DNA from: Flavobacterium suaedae
GTDB taxonomy: Bacteria; Bacteroidota; Bacteroidia; Flavobacteriales; Flavobacteriaceae
Reading direction: 5' to 3'
DNA length: 64,000 nucleotides
Assembly: GCF_014642915.1 (NCBI RefSeq)
Contig: NZ_BMJE01000004.1
Coordinates: 248,001-312,000 of the forward strand
Positions 35,850 through 45,601 of the stretch are shown in pieces. Made by a program: the position numbers and the translations under genes. Below the pieces are notes generated by a model. That model was not told the origin of the DNA. It ran no database searches and worked only from the letters and a program-made list of their open reading frames with translations. Positions within the stretch are counted from its first letter, which is position 1; every line of letters begins with the position of its first letter.

Positions 35850-36209
35850 CTAAAAGTGAAAAAAAGCATCTTTCAGGTGCTCAATTTTAAAAGTATTGTT
35901 CTGCTTTTGCAGGGCTACAATATCAAACCTTATATCTACATCCAAATCATTTTTTGTAATGTATTCGTCTATTGCTTTTACCAGTAATTTTATCTTTTTC
36001 GGTTTTACAAAATCCTGTGGTAAACCAAAGGCTGTTGAGGAGCGTGTTTTTACTTCTATAACGGCAAGTGTATTTTCTTTTTTGGCAATTATATCAATTT
36101 CCGCCTTCTGGAAAGTCCAGTTGGTTTCCAGTATTTTATAGCCTTGTTTTTGTAAATAGTCAACAGCAAATTGTTCTCCCTGTCTACCCAGTTCGTTATG
36201 CTCTGCCAT
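35850..36209 (-). CDS. yraN: UPF0102/YraN-family nuclease-like protein
   Basis: A 119-residue YraN protein. It starts with HNELGRQGEQFAVDYLQKQGYKILETNW and has the PD-(D/E)XK-like core AEIDIIAKKENTLAVIEVKTRSS with Asp and Glu-x-Lys. Function is unproven, though the fold is nuclease-like. The start codon overlaps the stop of the LD-carboxypeptidase gene by one base (TAATG), so the two are one operon. Confidence 0.92.
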   Translation of the reverse strand: MAEHNELGRQGEQFAVDYLQKQGYKILETNWTFQKAEIDIIAKKENTLAVIEVKTRSSTAFGLPQDFVKPKKIKLLVKAIDEYITKNDLDVDIRFDIVALQKQNNTFKIEHLKDAFFHF

Positions 36210-37105
36210 TAGTTAAATGTTACTTGAGTTCCGTTTTCGTTTACTGTAAGGGTGATTTGCTTACCCAATACTAAAGCGCAATTGGTAGGCGTATGTCCTG
36301 CCGGGAAGTTAAAGCATATAGGTATATTATATTCGTTGGTTATATCTTTTATAATTTCCAGAGCAGTATGTCCCCAAGGGGTTTTATTATCATTCATATC
36401 ATTCATACCACCAATGATTAACCCTTTTATTTTCTCAAAATAATGATTGCGTTTCAGGTTCATCATCATACGGTCTATATGGTACAGGTATTCATCAAGG
36501 TCTTCTATAAATAATATTTTATCCTCGCAATCCATTTCAGAGCGCGAACCTATAATGCTGTACAGTACAGAAAGGTTTCCGCCGGTAAGTTGTCCATTCG
36601 CTTTTCCATATTTATTAAAAGTATGAGGTGGTAATGTATATTGTAGCGTTTCTCCAAATAACGCTTTGCGCAGTGTTTCTTTAGTGTCGTCAGTTGCAGT
36701 TGTTACACCTGTAGCCATTACGCTGTGTATAGTAGCTGCATTCATGTTGTTAATATGGCTGTGTAATACTGTAACATCGCTATAGCCAATTACCCATTTA
36801 GGGTTTTTCTTTAATGCTGAAAAATCAACTAAATCAACCATGCGCACTGTTCCGTAGCCACCGCGAGCACACCAAATAGCTTTTACGTCAGGATTTTTAG
36901 TCATTGCCTCAAAATCTGCTGCACGTTCCTCATCACTACCTGCCAGTTGATTGTTCTCTAAACCTATACTGTTGCCAATAATTACAGTAATCCCCCAGCT
37001 TTCCAATAAGCTGACTGCTTCCTGTAGTTCATCTTCTGTAGTTTTTCTGGCTGTGGCAACTATGGCTACAGTATCGCCTTTTTGTAGGTATGGAGGTATT
37101 TTCAT
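36209..37105 (-). CDS. LD-carboxypeptidase (peptidase family S66)
   Basis: A 298-residue S66 enzyme: IPPYLQKGDTVAIVATARK at the start, CARGGYGTVRMVDLVDF, the catalytic Ser in VIGYSDVTVLH, FIEDLDEYLYHIDRMM, and the His of FPAGHTPTN. The family trims L,D-bonds of peptidoglycan tetrapeptides for recycling, or cleaves microcin C-like peptides. There is no signal peptide after the start at 37105, so a cytoplasmic place is likely. That start is chosen because it begins the conserved fold and a -7 element (TAAGTTTG) lies 18 bases upstream. Confidence 0.9.
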   Translation of the reverse strand: MKIPPYLQKGDTVAIVATARKTTEDELQEAVSLLESWGITVIIGNSIGLENNQLAGSDEERAADFEAMTKNPDVKAIWCARGGYGTVRMVDLVDFSALKKNPKWVIGYSDVTVLHSHINNMNAATIHSVMATGVTTATDDTKETLRKALFGETLQYTLPPHTFNKYGKANGQLTGGNLSVLYSIIGSRSEMDCEDKILFIEDLDEYLYHIDRMMMNLKRNHYFEKIKGLIIGGMNDMNDNKTPWGHTALEIIKDITNEYNIPICFNFPAGHTPTNCALVLGKQITLTVNENGTQVTFN

Positions 37106-37122
37106 TTTGCTTATTTGTACAA

Positions 37123-37130
37123 CAAACTTA
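37123..37130 (-). promoter_or_regulatory. Candidate -7 element (TAAGTTTG) of the LD-carboxypeptidase/yraN operon
   Basis: Leftward exact match to TAnnTTTG, 18 bases before the chosen start codon. Confidence 0.45.
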
Positions 37131-37172
37131 GCGAAAAACCGGCTAAATGCTGTTGTATAGTAATGAAACCGC

Positions 37173-37207
37173 AAACTTTCTAACTTTCAACTTTACGACT
37201 TTACAAC
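37173..37207 (-). repeat. Degenerate AAAGTCGTAAAGT short repeat
   Basis: Read leftward: four to five units of 7-8 bases (GTTGTAAA, GTCGTAAA, GTTGAAA, GTTAGAAA). The 13-mer AAAGTCGTAAAGT (37190-37202 on the complement) also occurs at 15101-15113. Confidence 0.5.
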
Positions 37208-37214
37208 TATGTTG

Positions 37215-37222
37215 TACATTTG
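37215..37222 (+). promoter_or_regulatory. Candidate -7 element (TACATTTG) of metG
   Basis: Exact match to TAnnTTTG, 23 bases before the metG start at 37246. Confidence 0.5.
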
Positions 37223-37245
37223 CTTTTAAATTTCAATTTTTTCTG

Positions 37246-39381
37246 ATGATACAAGATCCAAAACGATATACTATTACGGCAGCATTACCATATACTAATG
37301 GTCCTATACACATAGGGCATTTGGCAGGGGTATATGTGCCGGCAGATATTTATTCGCGTTACCTTAGGTTACAACAAAAGGATGTGGCATTTATATGTGG
37401 TAGCGATGAGCATGGTGTGGCTATTTCTATGAAAGCTAAAAAAGAAGGCATTACACCACAGGAAGTAATAGATAAGTATAACGGTATCATTAAAAAATCG
37501 TTTGAAGATTTTGGAATTTCGTTTGATAACTATTCGCGTACTTCTTCAAAAGTACACCATGAAACAGCATCAGAATTCTTTAAAAAGCTATATGATGATG
37601 GCAAGTTTACAGAGGAAGTAACCGAGCAGCTTTACGATGAAAAAGCGGAGCAGTTTTTAGCAGACCGTTTTGTAATTGGTACCTGCCCGAAGTGCGGTAA
37701 TGAAGAAGCTTATGGCGACCAATGCGAAAAATGCGGAACATCGCTTAACGCTACGGATTTAATAAACCCTAAATCGACCATAACGGGAACAACACCAATA
37801 TTAAAAAGCACAAAGCACTGGTTTTTACCATTAGACCAGTACGATGCTTTTTTAAGAGAATGGGTACTGGAAGGTCATAAAAACGACTGGAAACCCAATG
37901 TATACGGCCAGGTAAAATCATGGCTGGACGACGGGCTGAAAGCTCGTGCGGTAACCCGTGATTTGGACTGGGGTATTCCTGTGCCTGTAGAGGGTGCTGA
38001 GGGTAAAGTGCTTTATGTTTGGTTTGATGCGCCTATTGGCTATATCTCATCTACAAAAGAATGGGCAGCGCGTGAAGAAAAAGACTGGGAGCCTTATTGG
38101 AAGAGTGATGATACAAAATTAGTACACTTTATTGGTAAAGATAATATTGTTTTCCACTGTGTAATATTCCCTGCTATGCTAAAAGCAGAAGGTTCTTATA
38201 TATTACCGGATAACGTACCAGCTAATGAGTTTTTAAATTTAGAGGGTAATAAACTTTCTACTTCTAAAAATTGGGCAGTATGGTTGCATGAATATTTAGA
38301 AGATTTCCCTGAAAAGCAGGATGTATTGCGTTATGTGTTAACATCAAATGCGCCTGAAACGAAGGATAATGACTTTACATGGAAAGATTTCCAGGCACGT
38401 AATAATAACGAGCTGGTAGCTATATTCGGTAACTTTATAAACCGTGTTGTAGTGCTTACTAATAAGTATTATGATGGTGTGATACCGGAACCAACTGAAT
38501 TCACTGAAGTTGATAATGCTACACTGGCAGAAATGCAGGCATATCCTGCTGTTATCGGTAGCTCCGTAGAACGTTACCGCTTTAGAGAAGCGTTAGGCGA
38601 GTTAATGAACTTAGCGCGATTAGGTAATAAATATTTAGCAGATGAAGAGCCTTGGAAGGTTGTAAAGGAAAACCCGGAAAGAGTACAAACACAAATGTAT
38701 GTAGCATTGCAAATTGCGGCTGCTCTTGCAATACTAAGTGAACCATTCCTGCCATTTACAGCTAATAAGCTGAAAGGAATACTAAAACTGGATACAAGAC
38801 CTGATTCTTTAATTGATATGGGTATTGTAGATGAAACACTGAGTTATAATGACGCTCGTGTATCTCCGCAAAACTTAGGTTGGGATGATGTAACCAAGAG
38901 AACCGATTTATTATCTCCGGGACACCATATAGGGGCTGCTGAGCTTTTATTTACTAAAATAGAGGATGAGGCTATTCAACAACAAATAGATAAGCTGGAA
39001 GCTACAAAAACAGCTAATGAAGCTGAAAATAAAGCAGTAGAACCTCAAAAAGAACTTGTTACTTTTGATGACTTCACGAAGCTGGACATTCGTACGGGTA
39101 CTATTATAGAGGCAGAGAAAATGCCAAAGGCTAATAAGTTATTAGTACTTAAAGTTGATACGGGTATTGATGTGCGTACTATAGTGAGTGGAATTGCACA
39201 GAGCTTTAAACCGGAAGATGTGATTGGTAAACAAGTTACCGTATTGGTAAACTTGGCGCCTAGAAAGCTAAGAGGTATAGAAAGCCAAGGTATGATATTA
39301 ATGACGGAGGATAAAACAGGGAAACTTGTTTTTGTGAATCCTGATACTGATGGTGTGGGTAATGGTGAGGTAATTAGCTAA
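37246..39381 (+). CDS. metG: Methionyl-tRNA synthetase with C-terminal tRNA-binding domain
   Basis: A 711-residue class I synthetase. It has the HIGH motif (PIHIGHLAG, 21-28), a zinc knuckle [18 protein letters not shown], the [10 protein letters not shown] form of KMSKS, the anticodon-binding alpha-helical region, and a C-terminal EMAP/Trbp111 domain ([29 protein letters not shown]). The start at 37246 is supported by the -7 element and by the family start; the longer in-frame reading would run through the promoter. It charges tRNA-Met. Confidence 0.97.
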   Translation: MIQDPKRYTITAALPYTNGPIHIGHLAGVYVPADIYSRYLRLQQKDVAFICGSDEHGVAISMKAKKEGITPQEVIDKYNGIIKKSFEDFGISFDNYSRTSSKVHHETASEFFKKLYDDGKFTEEVTEQLYDEKAEQFLADRFVIGTCPKCGNEEAYGDQCEKCGTSLNATDLINPKSTITGTTPILKSTKHWFLPLDQYDAFLREWVLEGHKNDWKPNVYGQVKSWLDDGLKARAVTRDLDWGIPVPVEGAEGKVLYVWFDAPIGYISSTKEWAAREEKDWEPYWKSDDTKLVHFIGKDNIVFHCVIFPAMLKAEGSYILPDNVPANEFLNLEGNKLSTSKNWAVWLHEYLEDFPEKQDVLRYVLTSNAPETKDNDFTWKDFQARNNNELVAIFGNFINRVVVLTNKYYDGVIPEPTEFTEVDNATLAEMQAYPAVIGSSVERYRFREALGELMNLARLGNKYLADEEPWKVVKENPERVQTQMYVALQIAAALAILSEPFLPFTANKLKGILKLDTRPDSLIDMGIVDETLSYNDARVSPQNLGWDDVTKRTDLLSPGHHIGAAELLFTKIEDEAIQQQIDKLEATKTANEAENKAVEPQKELVTFDDFTKLDIRTGTIIEAEKMPKANKLLVLKVDTGIDVRTIVSGIAQSFKPEDVIGKQVTVLVNLAPRKLRGIESQGMILMTEDKTGKLVFVNPDTDGVGNGEVIS

Positions 39382-39409
39382 GCTAAATCTTAATAAAATA
39401 TATTTTTAG

Positions 39410-39443
39410 AAACAATCACACTATAGTTTTAGTGTGATTGTTT
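39410..39443 (+). terminator. Terminator of metG
   Basis: A 14-bp stem AAACAATCACACTA / TAGTGTGATTGTTT with a 6-base loop and flanking T-rich sequence. It lies between metG and the acyltransferase gene. Confidence 0.8.
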
Positions 39444-39466
39444 TGTTTAAAACATACATGAAAATT

Positions 39467-40093
39467 ATGTATAAAAAGCTAGACATAAATAATTGGTCAA
39501 GAAAAGAACATTTTGAGTTTTTCAGCAAGTTTGAAGAGCCGTTTTTCGGGATGACAGTAAATGTAGATGTTACAAAAGCTTATGCTGCATCAAAAACTAA
39601 TAACGGTTCATTCTTTTTATATTATGTACATAAAATAGCAGCTGTTGTAAATAGTATAGAAGAGTTTCGTTACCGCATTAAAAATGATGATATAATTGTT
39701 TACGATAGGGTAGATATTTCAGCTACATTAACCAGAGAAGATAATACATTCGGTTTTTCTTTAATAGAGTATAAGGAAGGCTTTACCGAGTTTACAGAAG
39801 GTGCTAAAGCCGAAATGGAAAGAGTGCGCAATACTACAGGGCTTTTTACCAGAAGTTTTGATATTGATAACCTTATTCATTTTTCAGCAGTGCCATGGGT
39901 ACACTTTACATCGCTATCTCATGCGCGCAGTTATACTTTTCCGGATAGTTGTCCTAAAATATCGGTAGGTAAGGTAATAGAAGAGAATGGATGTAAAATA
40001 ATGCCTGTTTCGGTACACGTACACCATGGGTTAATGGATGGCTACCATGTGGGTTTATTCTTTGATTTACTACAGCAAAAGCTTAATGAGTAA
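39467..40093 (+). CDS. Chloramphenicol acetyltransferase-like acyltransferase
   Basis: A 208-residue CAT-fold protein: YKKLDINNWSRKEHFEFFSKFEEPFFGMTVNVDVT at the N-terminus, PWVHFTSLSHA and the catalytic HHGLMDGYHVGLFFDLLQ (HHxxxDG) near the C-terminus. The family acylates chloramphenicol or other hydroxyl groups using acetyl-CoA. Chromosomal CAT-like genes of Bacteroidetes often have no proven drug activity, so resistance is not claimed. The ATG at 39467 fits the family start; one at 39458 is also possible. No mobile element is next to it. Confidence 0.85.
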   Translation: MYKKLDINNWSRKEHFEFFSKFEEPFFGMTVNVDVTKAYAASKTNNGSFFLYYVHKIAAVVNSIEEFRYRIKNDDIIVYDRVDISATLTREDNTFGFSLIEYKEGFTEFTEGAKAEMERVRNTTGLFTRSFDIDNLIHFSAVPWVHFTSLSHARSYTFPDSCPKISVGKVIEENGCKIMPVSVHVHHGLMDGYHVGLFFDLLQQKLNE

Positions 40094-40121
40094 TAAAACA
40101 GGAACCTATATAATGCAAGAA

Positions 40122-40167
40122 CCCCGGCATTACTGCCGGGGATCCATCCAACTAAAAAATTACTAAA
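40122..40167. repeat. Hairpin plus 23-bp repeat, copy 1
   Basis: A perfect 8-bp stem CCCCGGCA / TGCCGGGG with loop TTAC (40122-40141) followed by CATCCAACTAAAAAAT-TACTAAA (40145-40167). The latter recurs exactly at 40722-40744. In the leftward reading the conserved part comes first and the hairpin follows. Confidence 0.7.
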
Positions 40168-40685
40168 CAATTACGATAGACTAATCCACCATAATTACTG
40201 TTGAAATTACTGCATAAGAATTACTATCTTATTTTAGTAATTACCTGTTGTACTTTATATATACGGTACTCGAGAATTCTTTTTTTAAAAATTTCAAAAT
40301 AAATTAGCTTTTCTGTTCGCATATAAGAGTAGAGTGTATTACAATACTTATTTTGTTGCTAAAGCTTAATTTTATTTCGTAAACGTTGTGTGTAGCAAGC
40401 AGTTTTTTAAACGTTGCTCAATATTAACTTCTTCCGAAGCAAATATATAACTACTTTTTGGAATATCATATACTTATTTTTAAAAAAATGCGATATTTTT
40501 TAAAGTTTGGTTTTACTTAGCTTAACCTTCTTTTATTATTTAATGTATTGTTGTTCAGTTTTTTGTGTTTTTTGAATTGAGTTTAGCTTTTTTTATTTTG
40601 AAAAATTTAACACACTGGTTTATTAAAAGACGTTTTTTTATATTTTAAGGTGTCTTAAGCAAAGAGAAAAGAGCAGGATAATAAA

Positions 40686-40744
40686 AAAATCCCCTACTAA
40701 AAGTAGCGGGGGATTTTCTTACATCCAACTAAAAAATTACTAAA
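40686..40744. repeat. Hairpin plus 23-bp repeat, copy 2, terminator-like
   Basis: A bulged stem ATCCC-CTACT / AGTAG-GGGAT around loop AAA, with T-runs in both directions, so it can end transcripts from either side. The exact 23-bp repeat (40722-40744) is adjacent, as in copy 1 at 40145-40167, but the hairpin arms differ. Confidence 0.65.
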
Positions 40745-40814
40745 ACCTTATAATGAAACTCATTATAAATTTCTTGACATTATTAAAAAAGCATTAGCTT
40801 TTTTCTTTTTAAAA

Positions 40815-40846
40815 GCCCCGCTACTGTTTGGTAACGGAGCTTTTAT
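40815..40846. terminator. Hairpin after the large T9SS gene
   Basis: Imperfect stem AAAAGCcCCG / CGGaGCTTTT with A/T tracts on both sides, 55 bases after the stop codon at 40901 in leftward reading. Probably a terminator of that gene. Confidence 0.6.
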
Positions 40847-40900
40847 ATTTTAAAATAAATTATTTACTGATTGTTTATTGTTTTGTAATGATAACCTGTA

Positions 40901-43900
40901 TTAGTTCATCATTATCTTTTTAGTAACAACCTGCTGATTGTCCAGTGTTATTACTACTATACCAACTTGCTGCTGCGTGTTAAGTGTTGCAGAGAACTCA
41001 GTGTTATCAACTTTGTTGTTAGTATATAAAGTTTTACCAACCATGTCGTATACTGTTACAGACTCTATTGTTTGTGGAGACTGAATGTTTACAGTTTTAC
41101 CTTGCTGGTATACTACAACTTCATTTTTAGTGATTTGTGGTACATCTGTACCAAGAGCTTCTATTGTATAGATTATTTCAAATCTGTTTTCAAAAGTTCC
41201 TGTTTCTGATGTAAAGCTATAATCACCTTCCTGAAGGTTATACGTTGTATCTGTAAGGTTGTCTACCAGGTATATTTCTTGTCCTTCTGCAAATAAACCG
41301 TCCATGTGGTCTATTGTAATTTCAAAAGTACCTGCTATTTCTGTAGAGAATCCTAGTTTAACAGTATCATTAACATCAAATATACTTCTTGTTTGTATAG
41401 CAAGTTTCATGTCTTCTTCATTAGCTTCATCTACAATTACTGTGTACAGGTTTACATCAGCATCAAGAAGAGATTTTCCATCATATCCGTTGTCATATCC
41501 ATTAGTACTTAAAGCAGAGTGTGCTATAAGAGCCTGAGAGAATACAGGAGTAGCTGTTTCGTCAGCATTTACAACATTTAACCAGTAACGGTTAGTTTGG
41601 TTCTGAACATTTTGTTGTGCTTGTGTATCCTCGGTACGGAAGAAGTTGCTAAAGTTAACTGCATCACGCATGCTGTTTTTAAATACAAGCTCTTCGTCAT
41701 TAATAGCTCTTACTATGAAACCTTGTCCTGTGTTAAGGACACCTTCTCCTGTAATATCAAACGGGTCTTCTATAAGGTCGTTACCATTATTTTCTTGGCT
41801 GTTTCCTCCAGGAGCGCTGTTTGCAACATATCCCATTTTGTTTACAGTACAGTATGATGATTTTGAAGGATCATTTGTTTTTCTCCATAACCATAGTGTA
41901 CCTTGTATGTTTTGTATATTCTCATCAATAAACCTGTTAATGTTTATTGGAGAAGGGTAAGGGTTACCAACTAAGTTATGGCTATCATTACCACCAGTAT
42001 ATGTTAAAGGAATTCTTACTGTACCGTTGTTTGGAGTTCCTTCAAATGAACCTTCATAAACTGTAGGGGTTTCACTAGAGAAGTTGTTAGGTACACGTAT
42101 TAGATATCCTTTAGCCTTTTCAAATGTTGTTGTTTCAGGGGCTACTGTGTTATATAGGTTTGTGTTCGTGTTGTATATGTAAAAACGATTAGTAAGTGTT
42201 AGCGGAGAGAACTCAAGTAATGTTTGAGAACCGCTTACGGGTGATGACCATGCTGTATAGTCAAGACGCTTAAGTTTAGAGCTGTTTCTTTTTACAGTTA
42301 CGATACCAATATTTTGTACTTCAGTAGTCTGTATTAAGTTACTGCTGCTTTCAAATGTAAGGTTACCGTTTTCTTCTACTGTTACTGCATGTGTTACAAA
42401 AGCATCAGAGTTAGCTTCAAAAGTTACTGATACACCATCAAGTACGAATATAGAACATGCATAAAGGTCGCCACTGTTTTGAGTATAATCTCCTGCAAAT
42501 ATTACATCTGTATCAGCTGTTGGTTCACCGTTAAGCCACTCAGTACCATTCCATGTAACGCTACTGTCACAGTATATACCTTCACCTGATCCCGGTTCCG
42601 GTAATTCTATTGATCCGAATTCGTCAGCACCCATGTCAGGGTTAGCAATGTTTCTAACCTGTCCGTCTATATCAATTGTTATACCTGATAATAAAGTACC
42701 TAAGTTGTTTATCGCCTCATTTTCATCGCTTGCTAAGTGAAGATCTTTTTCTCCAACAAATACAGGTAGTTCATTGATAGAGTTTGTGTCTTTACCTGTA
42801 ACAGATTGCCATCCTGAAAGGGTTGTTTGGTAGTCAGGATTATCTGACCAGTCTATAGAACCACTGTTAGATATAAAACCTATTTTATCAGTTGAGTATA
42901 AGTTATTATAGTCTAAGTGAGTAAATACAGTGTTTATTTGGCTTAAAGGCTTGTTTACAAGTATTGCAGTTCTTCTTAAACCTGTAGTTTGGTTGTTGAT
43001 GAACATGTTGTTTCTTACATCAAGACCTCCATCAACATCAGAGTGTACATAAAGTGCTGCTGTATAGCCATTATTCTGTTGGTTAGTATTTAATACTATT
43101 GTATTGTTGTATATTTTATATCCGCCACCGTCAGCTACATTTATACCATGACCGTTTTCGTTAGCTGTTGTATTACCTTGTGCAGCAACGTTTAATATAA
43201 AGTTGTTTGCTACAAGAATATTTGCATTACTGTTTGTTGATTCAAGCGTTATACCAGCAAAAGTGTATGAATCTGTTGTTGTTCTGGTAAGGTCACGCAT
43301 TTTATTTCTAATAATATAACCGTTAGTTGTATTTCCGGCTACGTGTATACCTGCAGATCTTAAGTCACCCGCATTGGTATCTCTGTATAAATTGTGTATG
43401 TAGTTTTCAGAATATTCAAACCCGTCAACATTAAAAAGGTATGCAGGCTGTATAATAGTTTCTGTATTAGTTTCAGCGCCTAAGTCGTTTTTAGTTATAA
43501 CTACATTAGTAGTGCGGTTACCACCATTACCACCATTTACATATACACCTTGTTTAACATTTATAAAGTTATTGTTTTGTACTGTTAAGTTAGAGTTGTC
43601 AGCGTTTGCTTGTGCAATTGTTATACCGCCGTTATTGTCATTCTGATCTCTACCTGTATATATACCTGTGCAGAAGTTGCTTCCTTGGTTTTTGTTGTCT
43701 TGCTTAATCTTACAGTTTTTGATAGTTATATTGGTGCTTCCGTTTGAACCATTTGAAGCTAACCAAAATACACTGCGGCTTACATAGTTAACAATGTCTT
43801 TGTTTGTAATGATTAAATTTCTGGTATTATCTTCTGTATTACTACCGTTAAATGTAATGTAATCTGCTCCTTGAAATTTAAATACTGCAGATACACCTGT

Positions 43901-44794
43901 CCAATCGTTAACGTTTGAAGATTCTATTTTAGCATTAATACCGGTATTAGGCTTAAATGTAACAGTGTTTGCTGCTGAACTTCCTGAAAAATCCTCGATT
44001 ACTATAGGGAATGTTTCACCCGAATTGTTGTTGTATAATACCTGAGTAAGTAAAAATGTTACAGGACCTGATACACCATTGTCATTTAAATAGTTAACAG
44101 CTTCAGTTATTGTAGCAAAATCACCACCGTTACCTACATTGTAGGTTCCGTTAAGAGCCCCTGTTACCGGGTTTGTAGTACCTCCGTCTCCACCATTATT
44201 AGTAGATGAAGTAACAGTACCGGATAAGGTAGGGCCATTTACAGAAGCGTTGTAAGTAGTGTTTCTTAATCTGAAGTCACTATACCATTTATTGTTTTGG
44301 TTATAAGTGTACAGTCTTATATATAATGTAGTGTTTTCACTCACTGTATAACCAGCAGGGAAATCAAAACTTAATTCGTAGCTGTTGCTTCCTCGTGAAA
44401 GACTGTTTACTGTTCCTAATTCAGTTCCGTTTGAAGGAAAAGAAGGTGAAGTAGAATATCTTACTTGCAGTTTTTTAGGGCCATTATTGTCATTTGGCGA
44501 GTTGTAAGTAAAACTGAAAGTAGAAGGAGTAAGGGTGTTACCTGCAGCTACAGAAACGCTAAACTGTGTGTAAAGGTTGTAGTTTAGTGCTTTAGAACCG
44601 TTAGGAGAACCTTGTATTCTATATCCTGACCAACTATCGTTGCTTAAAGAATTTCCTGAGCTTACGCTTATAGCGTCAGCTGTAATTTCGCTAACATTTG
44701 GGGTTGGTGCTGAAGTAGTGTTCCAGCTTACAAGGTTTGTTTGAGAATAGCCAATAAAAGGCAATAGCATTAGTAAAAATAATGTCTTTTTCAT
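40901..44794 (-). CDS. Very large secreted beta-helix protein with T9SS sorting domain
   Basis: A 1297-residue secreted protein. Signal peptide MKKTLFLLMLLPFIGYSQ; an N-terminal beta-sandwich-like part (to about 195); a Gly/Asn/Thr linker; a right-handed parallel beta-helix region (about 215-735) made of repeated N-x-x-I-x-N-N-x-I/F strands (NLIITNKDIVN, NITIKNCKIKQ, NLTVQNNNFINV, GYKIYNNTIVLN); then a conserved Flavobacterial module with W-SPVSGSQ and HNLVGNPYPSPIN, and a type A T9SS sorting domain ending TVYDMVGKTLYTNN...VVITLDNQQVVTKKIMMN. Beta-helix folds often bind or cleave polysaccharide, but no catalytic residues can be assigned. Adhesion is equally possible. Confidence 0.85.
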   Translation of the reverse strand: MKKTLFLLMLLPFIGYSQTNLVSWNTTSAPTPNVSEITADAISVSSGNSLSNDSWSGYRIQGSPNGSKALNYNLYTQFSVSVAAGNTLTPSTFSFTYNSPNDNNGPKKLQVRYSTSPSFPSNGTELGTVNSLSRGSNSYELSFDFPAGYTVSENTTLYIRLYTYNQNNKWYSDFRLRNTTYNASVNGPTLSGTVTSSTNNGGDGGTTNPVTGALNGTYNVGNGGDFATITEAVNYLNDNGVSGPVTFLLTQVLYNNNSGETFPIVIEDFSGSSAANTVTFKPNTGINAKIESSNVNDWTGVSAVFKFQGADYITFNGSNTEDNTRNLIITNKDIVNYVSRSVFWLASNGSNGSTNITIKNCKIKQDNKNQGSNFCTGIYTGRDQNDNNGGITIAQANADNSNLTVQNNNFINVKQGVYVNGGNGGNRTTNVVITKNDLGAETNTETIIQPAYLFNVDGFEYSENYIHNLYRDTNAGDLRSAGIHVAGNTTNGYIIRNKMRDLTRTTTDSYTFAGITLESTNSNANILVANNFILNVAAQGNTTANENGHGINVADGGGYKIYNNTIVLNTNQQNNGYTAALYVHSDVDGGLDVRNNMFINNQTTGLRRTAILVNKPLSQINTVFTHLDYNNLYSTDKIGFISNSGSIDWSDNPDYQTTLSGWQSVTGKDTNSINELPVFVGEKDLHLASDENEAINNLGTLLSGITIDIDGQVRNIANPDMGADEFGSIELPEPGSGEGIYCDSSVTWNGTEWLNGEPTADTDVIFAGDYTQNSGDLYACSIFVLDGVSVTFEANSDAFVTHAVTVEENGNLTFESSSNLIQTTEVQNIGIVTVKRNSSKLKRLDYTAWSSPVSGSQTLLEFSPLTLTNRFYIYNTNTNLYNTVAPETTTFEKAKGYLIRVPNNFSSETPTVYEGSFEGTPNNGTVRIPLTYTGGNDSHNLVGNPYPSPININRFIDENIQNIQGTLWLWRKTNDPSKSSYCTVNKMGYVANSAPGGNSQENNGNDLIEDPFDITGEGVLNTGQGFIVRAINDEELVFKNSMRDAVNFSNFFRTEDTQAQQNVQNQTNRYWLNVVNADETATPVFSQALIAHSALSTNGYDNGYDGKSLLDADVNLYTVIVDEANEEDMKLAIQTRSIFDVNDTVKLGFSTEIAGTFEITIDHMDGLFAEGQEIYLVDNLTDTTYNLQEGDYSFTSETGTFENRFEIIYTIEALGTDVPQITKNEVVVYQQGKTVNIQSPQTIESVTVYDMVGKTLYTNNKVDNTEFSATLNTQQQVGIVVITLDNQQVVTKKIMMN

Positions 44795-45601
44795 CTTAGT
44801 AAATAATTTAAATTTAGGTAGTTATGGGGGGCATAACTGTTTCTTGGTTGCGGGTGCAAATGTACTGCTATTTTTCTAAATGTTAAAATAAAAAAATGTT
44901 AAAATTTATATCCTCTTTTTTAATGTTTTGGCGAATATTTATTCATAAAATAACTATTATTGTTACTTATAGTTAATGTGTTTATAATCGTTGATTTTTG
45001 TCTTAATCCTTTAACTTGTTTGCAAAGGCAAATTTAGGCTGTGAAGAGGTGCAAAAATTCATGTTTTTATTCTCTTAAATTATATTGTAATAGTTTTTCT
45101 TTATTGTTTTGTTAAACATGCTGTATATTAGTGTTTTATATTTTTTTGTTTATTCTTTTTCTTACAGTTTTACTTGTTGTATTTTTTTGTGATTATATTG
45201 TTAATGTTTATTTTACAACAAATTGATATAAAAATTGTTTAAAAATCATATAGATAAAGTATAGACAGAACTATAAAATGTTATTTTTTTAAACTGTAAA
45301 CCAGTTATTTAAATATTAAATGCATTTTTTATCGTTGAAATGCACTTTTTTTTGCTTTTTTATTCTTTTTAAAAATTAAGACTGAGCTTTTCCAAGAACT
45401 TTTTATGTTTTTAGCTTTTAGCCTTAAATAAATTTATAGCCTTAATTCTATAATCAAAATTACTACTTAAAAGCAGTTTGTACTTACTATTTTCGTTTGT
45501 GTAGGATAGTGTCCCGTTGTATGGTAGTTGTCCCTCGACGAATGGGAAAATAAACAAAACTAATCTTACAACTTTTAATATTATAGTTTAGTTTTTGATG
45601 A
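44795..45601. other. AT-rich intergenic stretch
   Basis: No ORF and no hairpin of note. The only signal is a leftward -7 match (TACATTTG, 44857-44864) that should serve the large T9SS gene with a leader of about 55 bases. Confidence 0.5.
44857..44864 (-). promoter_or_regulatory. Candidate -7 element (TACATTTG) of the large T9SS gene
   Basis: Leftward exact match to TAnnTTTG, 63 bases before the start codon. Confidence 0.45.

Larger units (their letters stand above)
40094..40900. other. Gene-free stretch with hairpin repeats
   Basis: No plausible ORF on either strand. It contains two copies of an exact 23-bp repeat next to GC-rich hairpins (40122-40167 and 40686-40744) and a third hairpin near 40815-40846. 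The rest is AT-rich with no recognised signal. Confidence 0.6.

Noticed and set aside
39467..40093. Acquired chloramphenicol resistance gene
   Set aside because: The protein has the CAT fold and catalytic His, but there is no mobile element nearby, and chromosomal homologues are often not resistance enzymes.
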